This document shows positions 16,280-23,972 of a DNA stretch of 64,000 nucleotides, piece by piece. The notes under the pieces were generated by a model that did no database searches, was not told the origin of the DNA, and saw only the letters and a program-made list of their open reading frames with translations. The translations under genes were made by a program, and so were the position numbers. This DNA is from VXNF01 sp965116465. Lineage in GTDB: Bacteria; Actinomycetota; Acidimicrobiia; Acidimicrobiales; CATQHL01. Location: contig OZ220687.1 in assembly GCA_965116465.1 (NCBI GenBank), positions 3,464,286 to 3,528,285 on the forward strand, written 5' to 3'. How positions within the stretch are numbered: position 1 is the first letter of the stretch; each line of letters begins with the position of its first letter.

Positions 16280-16937
16280 CTGGTATCGCCGGACCGGACG
16301 ACGGCTCGGCCGGCGGTTCGTGGCGCGACAGTTCGTCTAGAAGGTGGGGGCCGAACTCGATCCGGCGCGGCAGCTGCAGCGCGGCTCGAACCGATGCCGC
16401 GTCGGCTTCCAGGCCATAGCTGCGCCGGAGGTGTTCGACGACCGATTCGGGCGAGATCGGGCAACAGTCCTCTTCCTCCGCCAGCAGGTAGTCGCGCACC
16501 TGACCGGCCAGGCTCTCCCGTGTGATGCCGTCCCAGGGATCCGGCAAATCCCTCCGCCTCGAACCGAGACCACGGTTGTTCCGGACGACTAGGTGTTGGC
16601 GCCAACTGAAGCCCCGGTCGTTTCGCATTGTGACGCGTCGGCCGTCGCTCAACTCGGCGAACTCGGTGAAGCTGATGCCGGCTTGTCCCCTTCGTTGCCG
16701 CCGCTCCCGGTGCTGCTCCAACCGGCGCTGCCAGCGCGGCGCCTGGTCCACGGTGGTGAACTGGCCACCGAATCGCCGCCCGTGGGTCTTGGCGATGTCC
16801 GATTCGGGGCCCTCTGCACTCTCCGGCGCGGGCGGAGCGTTGAAGTAGACCGTCGGTTCGGTCCGGGCTCGCGGATCCTCGTCGCTCAGTTCGCAAACGG
16901 CCCCAAAGACAACAACACTCAGCACGGACGGCCTCAC
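16275..16937 (-). CDS. Hypothetical protein of the accessory island
   Basis: I do not recognise this protein. From the GTG at 16937 it would be 220 aa; the frame stays open to 17168, but that part is antisense to the DUF2283 gene. The second half looks like a genuine globular protein: ISFTEFAELSDGRRVTMRND, SWRQHLVVRNNRG, then a helical region DGITRESLAGQVRDYLLAEE and VEHLRRSYGLEADAASVRAA that resembles a small winged or helical domain. The middle is Arg/Gln-rich (RWQRRLEQHRERRQRRG). It lies downstream of the DUF4258/DUF2283 pair on the same strand. The start is uncertain. Confidence 0.45.
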   Translation of the reverse strand: MRPSVLSVVVFGAVCELSDEDPRARTEPTVYFNAPPAPESAEGPESDIAKTHGRRFGGQFTTVDQAPRWQRRLEQHRERRQRRGQAGISFTEFAELSDGRRVTMRNDRGFSWRQHLVVRNNRGLGSRRRDLPDPWDGITRESLAGQVRDYLLAEEEDCCPISPESVVEHLRRSYGLEADAASVRAALQLPRRIEFGPHLLDELSRHEPPAEPSSGPAIPG

Positions 16938-17133
16938 GACCAACTCGGGGCCTGACACTCCGAACCTGCGCCGGTCACGATCACGCTCTTTCCGTCCAAG
17001 CGTCCCATCGACATCATCATCGCACCCGATTCGGCAAATGATCGTGGCGGCGTCGGCGATGTAGTGGACGTCTCGCCTGGAGTCATTCAACTCACGGCCG
17101 CCGGTCGGGGGTCGCGGCGAGCCGAGGGGCTTG

Positions 17134-17337
17134 CTACTCCACTGTCTCGAAATGCAGTTCGGAGGCATCGAACGTCTGTGACCGCGCTGAGAGTTGGAGC
17201 ATCTCGATCCCCACGACGTCGTTGGCGCGGTTGTAGTCCAGGACGACCCCGGGCGCCACTTCGACCGACTCGACTATCTCGGAATCGTCGAGCCGCAGGT
17301 ACAAGGCATCGGCATTGGTGTCGACTCTCAGCCTCAC
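17134..17337 (-). CDS. DUF2283 protein, putative antitoxin
   Basis: A 67-aa protein with the DUF2283 signature: RVDTNADALYLRLDDSEIVE, then VVLDYNRANDVVGIEML. It starts with GTG overlapping the stop of the DUF4258 gene (GTGA). DUF2283 genes are often found directly after DUF4258 or similar toxin-like genes, so a type II antitoxin role is the usual inference; it has not been proven for most members. Confidence 0.75.
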   Translation of the reverse strand: MRLRVDTNADALYLRLDDSEIVESVEVAPGVVLDYNRANDVVGIEMLQLSARSQTFDASELHFETVE

Positions 17338-17585
17338 AGTTCACCTCGCATCGAACGGTCGAAGAACGCAGTCACGACCCGCCACGGGTCCGAGGTGACG
17401 TTCACAGCCACCCGCAGCACGCGATTGCCACGCTCGGCGATGGGCAGGTAGAAGCGCTCCACCTCATCATCGTAGGGGTCCCGGCTCCGCGACGCGGGCG
17501 CATCCACGGTCCGCTGCACCCAGTCGATCGGGATGCCCCGCTCCATCATCGCCTGCCGGGCGTGCGCAGTGAGTATCAACTCCAT
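17334..17585 (-). CDS. DUF4258 protein, putative toxin
   Basis: An 83-aa protein with the DUF4258 pattern: LTAHARQAMMERGIPIDWVQRTVDAP at the start and NRVLRVAVNVTSDPWRVVTAFFDR at the end. The conserved His near the N-terminus and the RVVTAFF strand recall the RelE/BrnT-like fold. Together with the overlapping DUF2283 gene it forms a compact toxin-antitoxin-like pair in the accessory island. The function is inferred from arrangement and family. Confidence 0.72.
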   Translation of the reverse strand: MELILTAHARQAMMERGIPIDWVQRTVDAPASRSRDPYDDEVERFYLPIAERGNRVLRVAVNVTSDPWRVVTAFFDRSMRGEL

Positions 17586-17831
17586 CTCGGAGCGCCACCG
17601 CTGGCGCGCTGCAATCTCGTCCGGGAGCGATGGCGTTGGCTGTTGTTGGGGGACTGGATGAGGATCACAGCGTCTGAGTGGCTTTCACTGGTCGGCGATT
17701 GGGCTTGGAAGGTCGGTGGCGGGGATGAGAATCGACGCGAATCGGGACAGCTTCGCCGAATTGTTCTCGGCGTCGCTCGGATTCGTCGGCCGGGTGCGAT
17801 CAGGCGGCCAAAATGTCAATACCCCGGGCGC
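17586..17831. other. Gap upstream of the DUF4258 gene
   Basis: This 246-bp stretch should hold the promoter of the minus-strand DUF4258/DUF2283 pair. No ORF here looks like a gene, and no strong promoter or hairpin stands out. Confidence 0.3.
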
Positions 17832-18271
17832 ATGCCCGAGGGCATTGGCGACACCGGGGAATTGGTGCAAAGGCTACGCCCGCCCGTCGGTGAGTTCAAC
17901 CTGCAGGTTGAGAAGGCAATCGCGCTTCCGCGACTCGGCACCCACCGAAGCGAGGCATCGTCTGACGAGCATGCATGGCGCTCTACCGATGGAGTATCCA
18001 TCTGGCCGCAGCGGTCGCGCCGCTCGCCGCGGACTTGGAGGTGACGCTGCGCAACACGAGCCACGATCGTCGTCCCGACCACTTCGACCGTCCCGACTGG
18101 TGGGCTTCCACTTCACTGCTTCTCGATGATGTCACCGCAGAGATGCTGACCGAGGTCGTCATCACTGAGAAGCCATTGCGCGCCCCTTCCGACGACTCGA
18201 TCCACGCCGTCGAGGAGGCGCACCAGATCGGACACGTATACGTCGCCCAACCGCGCGTTCTCCCCAGCTAG
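17832..18271 (+). pseudogene. Abi-like (AbiD/F-type) abortive-infection fragment, frameshifted
   Basis: In one frame from the ATG at 17832 the sequence reads GEFNLQVEKAIALPRLGTHR then SEASSDEHAW. At 17978 the match moves to another frame reading ALYRWSIHLAAAVAPLAADL then EVTLRNT and DRPDWW. This is the N-terminal pattern of Abi-family proteins (sites like LSxxRLxxYL, ALYxWNxxLxxA, LEVxLRN). One missing base at 17978 (tggcgc where tgggcgc is expected) restores it. Family members are normally over 200 residues; here the match fades after about residue 100 and the frame stops at 18271. It is a decayed or truncated defence gene, unless the base is a sequencing error. Confidence 0.55.
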
Positions 18272-18295
18272 CCGGAGAACGAGTCGAGTACCCAT
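18113..18295 (-). CDS. Possible 60-aa remnant ORF on the minus strand
   Basis: The frame reads MGTRLVLRLAGENARLGDVY then VSDLVRLLDGVDRVVGRGAQ, which looks like the beginning of a real beta-alpha protein rather than random GC-rich coding. It stops after 60 codons, antisense to the end of the Abi-like fragment. It may be the 5' remnant of another lost gene. I cannot name the family. Confidence 0.2.
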   Translation of the reverse strand: MGTRLVLRLAGENARLGDVYVSDLVRLLDGVDRVVGRGAQWLLSDDDLGQHLCGDIIEKQ

Positions 18296-18522
18296 AGCCG
18301 CATCCTCTCGCGTGGCCCGTGGGCCTGTCGCTGCGTCGATAGGCCATTGAAGTCTGCCGAAGCGTATTGCGCCAGTTCAGTCCGAGAGTATGAAAGCTAT
18401 CGTCAAGCCGATGACGCGCATGGCGGCTGAAGTGCTCTCGTCGTCGCCTCCGACGCCCCCGCTCTGTCTCGTGATGCCGGGCCCGCGGTGTCGGGGGTGT
18501 TGGCGCCGCGCTGAAGTGTCAG
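18272..18522. other. Gap downstream of the STAND gene
   Basis: The stretch after the stop of the 1111-aa STAND gene has moderate GC and no convincing ORF apart from the small remnant noted on the minus strand. No clear terminator hairpin with a T-tract is seen. Confidence 0.3.
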
Positions 18523-21500
18523 CTACAGGTCGAGTCGACGGTTGATTTGCCTGATGGCATCGGTCGCATCTCGACCCAGCTCGGGATCGAGGAGGTAGAC
18601 CTCGAGGCGTGCAGTTGTGGATTCGTTGCCGACTTCTCCGAGCATCCGGATGACGAAGTTGGCCGAGAAGGTCCTGCGGCGGAGGCGGTCCGTCGGAATC
18701 TCCTCGGGGCTCGCGAGAGCCCACTCGAAGAGGCTGCGAAGCTGATCCCGGTAGTCCTCGACCAGGCGACTGAGCGCACCGGGTCGCGGGTCCCGCGACG
18801 ACCGTGTTGCGCCTTCGAGGGATGCCAGGGTCAGGATCGTCTCCTGTGGGTGGGAGAGCAAGGAGCGCCAAGAATCCTCCACATCCACAGCGACATCGTC
18901 GCGCTCGTAGCGGAGCAGAAGTCTGGCGACAAGACGCCAGTTCCTTTGCTCGGAGGTCAGTTCCGCTGGCTCGGGCGGGAGGTCGCGCTCGAACATGGCC
19001 CAGCCGCGAATTGCGGCGAGAGAGGCGCCGGTCGCGTCGGCGGGCATCATCGCGTCGTCGGGTGGACCGTCCAGGAAGCTCGCGAACACGGACTGGGCTG
19101 CGGAATCAAGACTGGCGTCACCGGTGGGGACGAGATCCGTTAGCTGGTCCAGAGTCCAGCCAAGCCACATTGAATCGGAGGGATCAAAGCCACGGCAGCC
19201 CATCGTGAACAGCCAGGCCTTCTCATGGGGCGTCAGCCCGCCGATCGCTTCGAAGTAGCGGCCGAAGATGGCTGGGTCCTCAAATTGTAGGGAGATCATG
19301 CCGCTTGCGATGTGACAGTGGGCAGTGTCGTCCGGAGATGCGATCACCTCGCGGATGGCGTCTTGGAGTTCCTCGACAGCCGTTCGATCTTCGATTTCGC
19401 CGAACCGAGCGAGTACTTCGAGATAGGAGTCCTTCAGCAGCGGATGTTCCGGGTCAAGCGCCTGTACGACCTCGAGGATCTCCATGCGGTGTGGTTCGCT
19501 GCTCCCACCGAAGAACTGAGCGCTCTCGAGCGCTTGAAGCTGCAAGTGGTAGCCGCCAGCGTTCCAGGCGTCCTGTAGTAGTGATGCGAAGAGCGCCTGA
19601 TCGGAGACGTCATCTTCGTCGACGCTGAGCAGAGCGAGGTAGAAGCGGCCCCATGATCGGGCAGTCGCACCTGCGGCGATTCGACTCGCCAAGCCCTCGG
19701 ACCGCGGGCCCGGGGCGTGTCGTCGCCTCCTCGGAGCTGCCTCGCACGCTCTCACGACATACGAGGCTGCGAGTCCATCACCGGCGAGGCGGGCCACCAT
19801 CGGGGTGTAGGTCGCCCCGACGACCTGCGAGACCGGAGTGTGCTCGCCGTCGGCCCTCAGTCGCCGCGCTTCGGCCAGGCAGACCTCGTCGGTGTGGTCG
19901 ATCAGCTTGCAGACCTCGTCAACGAATAGGCCCATGGCGAGACCGTGCCCCGCTGCGGTCAACAGCACGACCTCCCATTCGGTCCACCGGCGTTCCGTGA
20001 GCCACTGTCCGCAGAATCCGTCCGCAGTTTCGAGCGTCGCTGTCTCTCGCACGGTGGTTGCTGTAGCGCTGTGCAGGATGTCCCGGACTGCCTGGGAGGT
20101 CATCTCGGCGACGTCGGCACCATAGGCACCAGTGAGCGCGGAGAAGATGAGATTGGAATTGGCGAGTTCTCTGAGAGCCTCCCACCTCCGGTGGGGGTCG
20201 ACTTCGATTGTCAGTGCTGTCTCGGTGAGAACCGTGTTGGTGGGTGCGGTGAGAAGCCGGCCAAGAGACTGACCTGAGGAGGCTGAGCGGACGAGATCCT
20301 CGGCGGCGAGGAACTGGCCAACGAGTTCGTGGCGGAATCGTGCGCGGTGGTGTTCGATGATGAGAAGGCGACAGCTGAGCACCTTGTCAATCAGGCTCGG
20401 CGTCAGGCCGCGATCGGCATGATTGAGGAGCGAGATGGCCTCGAGCAACGACAAACTTGTCCGAAGCTTCGAGTGCAGGTGTGACGCCAGCACGCGCAAT
20501 CCTGCGCGAAGCTGCTCAGTGTCTGCGAAGTGCCGAACATAAGCAGCATGAAGTTCAGTGACCGACGCTCGCTCGTCGAGTTCACTCTCGCACTGGGCTG
20601 CGATCGAGAGTTCGTACGGAGTGCGGAACTGGTTGCTGATGCGCTCCGGCTGCTTCGCGCCGTGAGCGAGGAGAATCTCCTGGCGAGCGCGAGAATCGGG
20701 CTCGCGAATCCGGAAGATTTCAGCGCCGAGTCTCTCAGGCACGTCTGCAGCGGCCGTGCTGGTGATCAAGACAGTCGCCGGGCATCGCAGTGTGAACGCC
20801 CTCAGGTCCTCCAACAACTCCGTGCGTTCGTCGCTCGGGCACTCGTTGAGGCCGTCGAGGATGACGGTGCGAGCGACGCCGAACTCCTTGGCGGCGTCGA
20901 GCAGATCGCTCCACGCTTCTGTGCTGCATCGGGACATCGACTGCGCGAGGAGGTCTCCGAAGCGACCGGCGCTGTAGTCGCCGGCCCGCACCAACACGAC
21001 CAGATCGCCTGCGTCGCAGCGGCTGACCGCCAGGCGCGTCGCGAGAAGCGATTTCCCCCAACCGGCTGAACTGACGACCGCGATGGCGCGCCCGCCGGTC
21101 AGGCAGTCACTGATGTCAGACGCCGACAGTTGGACCTCCTGTTCGTCAGTTACACCGACGTCTACGAAGGGACCTAGACGTTCGGAGAGGTTGTCTCGTG
21201 CCTCGAGCCGGTAGTCCGCGATGCTCTCGAGGCTGCTGCTGCGGCGGCGTTCGGACTCGGACTCCGAGGCGAGCCGAGAGAGGCTGTGATGGCGTGCGAA
21301 CGCGGCCCAATCGTCGTCGGTCCACGGCACCACCGGCCCGGGGGTCGTTAGGCGCTGAAGGAGGTCTGCGTATCCGAACACGGTGACGTACGGCGGTGTC
21401 CGGATATCCGACTCGGGAGGGACGATCTCCCACATCCCGACGATGGTGTCGATGTACTGCTTGAAGTCGACGTCTCGTCCTGCCACCGCGCCGCGCCGAG

Positions 21501-21858
21501 CCAGATCTCGCATGGCGTCGCTGATGGCGAAGGTTCCTTCGAGCGCCTGGCGCCCGCAATTCGAGTCGAGCGGCCTTTCGCTGCCATCGGGCCGAATCTG
21601 CACCCACGACCCGTTCAGCCCGCCTCGCACCGGCCAATCCGGCCGGAAACCCTTGATCTCGACGTGCGCAGTTCGTTCTTCTGTTCGCACGAGCAGGTCG
21701 ACCTGACGCCTCTGACGTGACTCCGGGAAGAAGTTCGCGTACAACCACGCGCGTACGCCGCGGAACTCAAGATCGCGCTGAAGGCGAAAAATCAGCGTCA
21801 CCTCAGAGTCGTGGGTGAGTCGCTGACCGACGAACAGGGGAATGTTCTCGTATTGCAT
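18523..21858 (-). CDS. Nuclease-STAND-helical repeat protein, candidate antiviral NTPase
   Basis: A 1111-aa protein in three parts. Residues 1-120 look like a PD-(D/E)xK nuclease: Glu31 on the first helix, then RRQVDLLV with Asp54 and HVEIKGF with Glu67 and Lys69. Residues about 245-500 are a P-loop NTPase of the STAND/NACHT class: SSAGWGKS (Lys269, Ser270), Walker B VILDGLNE (Asp335 to Glu339), and VLITSTAA as the sensor strand. From about 520 to the end the protein is alpha-helical with HEAT/ARM-like units (ending ARLEVYLLDPELGRDATDAI). Effector-NTPase-repeat sensor is the layout of Avs and bacterial NACHT defence proteins. It lies alone in a lower-GC island beside a toxin-antitoxin-like pair and an Abi fragment. 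Antiviral function is inference. Confidence 0.72.
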   Translation of the reverse strand: MQYENIPLFVGQRLTHDSEVTLIFRLQRDLEFRGVRAWLYANFFPESRQRRQVDLLVRTEERTAHVEIKGFRPDWPVRGGLNGSWVQIRPDGSERPLDSNCGRQALEGTFAISDAMRDLARRGAVAGRDVDFKQYIDTIVGMWEIVPPESDIRTPPYVTVFGYADLLQRLTTPGPVVPWTDDDWAAFARHHSLSRLASESESERRRSSSLESIADYRLEARDNLSERLGPFVDVGVTDEQEVQLSASDISDCLTGGRAIAVVSSAGWGKSLLATRLAVSRCDAGDLVVLVRAGDYSAGRFGDLLAQSMSRCSTEAWSDLLDAAKEFGVARTVILDGLNECPSDERTELLEDLRAFTLRCPATVLITSTAAADVPERLGAEIFRIREPDSRARQEILLAHGAKQPERISNQFRTPYELSIAAQCESELDERASVTELHAAYVRHFADTEQLRAGLRVLASHLHSKLRTSLSLLEAISLLNHADRGLTPSLIDKVLSCRLLIIEHHRARFRHELVGQFLAAEDLVRSASSGQSLGRLLTAPTNTVLTETALTIEVDPHRRWEALRELANSNLIFSALTGAYGADVAEMTSQAVRDILHSATATTVRETATLETADGFCGQWLTERRWTEWEVVLLTAAGHGLAMGLFVDEVCKLIDHTDEVCLAEARRLRADGEHTPVSQVVGATYTPMVARLAGDGLAASYVVRACEAAPRRRRHAPGPRSEGLASRIAAGATARSWGRFYLALLSVDEDDVSDQALFASLLQDAWNAGGYHLQLQALESAQFFGGSSEPHRMEILEVVQALDPEHPLLKDSYLEVLARFGEIEDRTAVEELQDAIREVIASPDDTAHCHIASGMISLQFEDPAIFGRYFEAIGGLTPHEKAWLFTMGCRGFDPSDSMWLGWTLDQLTDLVPTGDASLDSAAQSVFASFLDGPPDDAMMPADATGASLAAIRGWAMFERDLPPEPAELTSEQRNWRLVARLLLRYERDDVAVDVEDSWRSLLSHPQETILTLASLEGATRSSRDPRPGALSRLVEDYRDQLRSLFEWALASPEEIPTDRLRRRTFSANFVIRMLGEVGNESTTARLEVYLLDPELGRDATDAIRQINRRLDL

Positions 21859-22019
21859 CTGGTGTCGCGCAGAGCGCGACGGCTACGCGGAAGTATAGCC
21901 CGCTTGATGGATCACTACGCATGAGTCAAGTGAATCGGGTGGCTCTCCATGGCCACAGGCGATGATCAGGGTCATGCCCGAACGTTCGGGGCCGCCGGGT
22001 GCTTGGGGGTGGGCTGATT

Positions 22020-22025
22020 TAGGCT
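22020..22025 (+). promoter_or_regulatory. -10 box TAGGCT of fdhF
   Basis: TAGGCT stands 6 nt before an in-frame GTG (22032) and 36 nt before the ATG at 22062 that has a perfect RBS. It probably starts the fdhF message; both starts are possible. Confidence 0.45.
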
Positions 22026-22061
22026 GTGGGGGTGGGCCGGGACGATCGAGGAGGCCTCACG

Positions 22062-23951
22062 ATGCCCCAACGCCTCACCGAGCCGCTGATCCGCGATCGC
22101 GACGGTGACCTGCGGCCCGCAAGCTGGTCCGAGGCGCTTGCCCGTACCGCCGAGGGCCTGCAGCGGTCGGTCGGGCGCCACGGTGCGGCGAGTTTCGGCA
22201 CGTTCAGCTGCTCCAAGGCCACGAACGAGTTGAACTACGCCCTGCAGAAGTTCGCCCGGACGGTCATCGGCTCGAACAACATCGACAGCTGCAATCGCAC
22301 TTGACATGCCCCCAGCGTCGTCGGTCTGACGACGGTCTTCGGAGTCGGGGGAGGGACGAGTTCGTACGAGGAGCTCGAGCACACCGACCTGATCCTGCTG
22401 TGGGGCTCCAATGCCCGCAACGCCCACCCGATCATGTTCCACCGCATGCTGGTCGGCCGGAACAACGGCGCCAAGCTGGTGGTGGTCGACCCGCGACGCA
22501 GCGCCTCGGCGAGCTTCGCCGACCTGTGGCTGGGCGTGGACGTGGGGTCCGACATCGCCCTGGCGAACGCCATGGCCGCCGAGATCATCGCCTCCGGGCT
22601 GCACAACGAGTACTTCATCGGCCATGCCACGGCCGGCTTCGAGGACTACGCCGCCAGCGTGGAGCTCTACACCCCCGACCGGGCGGCGTCGATCACCGGC
22701 GTGCCGGCCGAGGCGATCATCGAGTTGGCGCATCTCTACGCCACCGCCGAGCGCGCCCAGCTCTGCTGGACACTGGGCATCACCGAGCACCACAACGCCG
22801 CCGACAACGTGTTCGCGCTCATCAATCTGGCGCTGCTGTGCGGCCACGTCGGCCGCTACGGCTCCGGCCTTGCGCCGTTGCGGGGCCAGAACAACGTCCA
22901 GGGCGGCGGCGACATGGGCGCGCTGCCGAACCGCCTGCCCGGCTTCTGCGACCTCAGCGACGAGCCCGGGCGGCACCGCTTCGAGGAGATCTGGGGTGCG
23001 CCGGTGCCGCCGGAGGCCGGCTGGCACCTGTCGGAGATGTTCGAGGCCATGGAGGACCGGCGCCTGCGTTCGCTGTACGTGGTCGGCGAGAACCCCGCCG
23101 ACTCCGAGGCCGACGTGGCACACGCCCGCAGCGTGCTCGCCGACCTGGAGTTCCTGGTGGTGCAGGACATCTTCCTGACCGCGACGGCACAGCTGGCCGA
23201 CGTGGTGCTGCCCGCCGCGGCCAGCTTCGCCGAGACGACCGGCACCGTGACCTCCAGCGAGCGGCGCGTGCAGCTCGTGCGGGCCGCGGTGTCGCCCCCG
23301 GGCGAGGCGCGCGACGACCTGGCGATCGTGTTCGCACTGGCCCGCGAGCTGGGTCACGACTGGGGCGAACCCGATGCGGAGGCGGTCTGGGACGAGCTGC
23401 GCTCGCTCTCGAGCTACCACGCCGGGATGTCCTACCGGCGGCTCGAGACGCTGGGCGGCATTCGCTGGCCGTGCCCCGACGAGGAGCACCCGGGATCGCA
23501 GTTCCTGCACGGCCGTCTCTGGGCCGATCCCCTCGAGGGGCCCCGGGTGCCGTTCGTGCCCGTGCAGTGGGAGGCGCCGCTCGACGATCTCGACGAGGAG
23601 TTCCCCATCCGCCTGACGACGGGACGGCGCCTGGACTCGTTCAACACGGGAGTCCAGTCGGGGTCATTCGCCTCGCCGCTGCGGCGCAGGGAGGAGTTGG
23701 AGGTGTGCGCCGCCGACGCCCGCCGCCTCGGTATCGCCGAGGGCGAAGTGGTACGGGTGGTGTCCCGGCGCGGCGCCGTGGAGGCTCCGGTGCGCTTCGA
23801 TCCCGACCTGGTCGAGGGCCTGGCGTTCCTGACGTTCCACTTTCCCGATCAGGTCGACACGAACCTGCTCGTGCCCGACGACTGGGATCCTCTCTCGGGG
23901 ACCGCGGGCTTCAAGGCGACGGCGGTACGCATCGAGCCTCTCGCCCGCTGA
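22062..23951 (+). CDS. fdhF: Selenocysteine formate dehydrogenase, catalytic (Mo/W-bisMGD) part
   Basis: Read with TGA at 22302-22304 as selenocysteine, this is a 629-aa molybdopterin oxidoreductase. Upstream it matches FdhF (NYALQKFARTVIGSNNIDSC then NRT-Sec81-HAPSVVGL); Sec81-His82 is the catalytic pair known from E. coli FdhF. Downstream follow LILLWGSNARNAHPI, KLVVVDPRRS, PLRGQNNVQGGGDMGALPNR, VQDIFLTATAQLADVVLPAA and the C-terminal molybdopterin-binding cap. It lacks the N-terminal [4Fe-4S] domain: the protein starts at the equivalent of RLTxPxIR. That domain is encoded at 36638-37555. The ATG at 22062 follows GAGGAGG (22048-22054). Without recoding it would be an 80-aa stub, so genome annotation is likely to split it. 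Confidence 0.9.
22302..22334 (+). promoter_or_regulatory. Selenocysteine TGA codon and bacterial SECIS element
   Basis: The TGA at 22302-22304 is followed by exactly 11 nt and then a perfect 7-bp hairpin: CGTCGTC (22316-22322), loop GGTCT (22323-22327), GACGACG (22328-22334). The E. coli fdhF SECIS also begins 11 nt after UGA, and its GGUCU loop starts 18 nt after the UGA, the same as here. This is the SelB binding signal that recodes UGA. Confidence 0.9.
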
Positions 23952-23972
23952 CGGCCCGCCGCCGGGCGGCCG

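Noticed and set aside
22302..22304. fdhF as a pseudogene with a premature stop
   Set aside because: The TGA falls on the selenocysteine position and a SECIS with the exact E. coli spacing and loop follows; the frame is intact on both sides.
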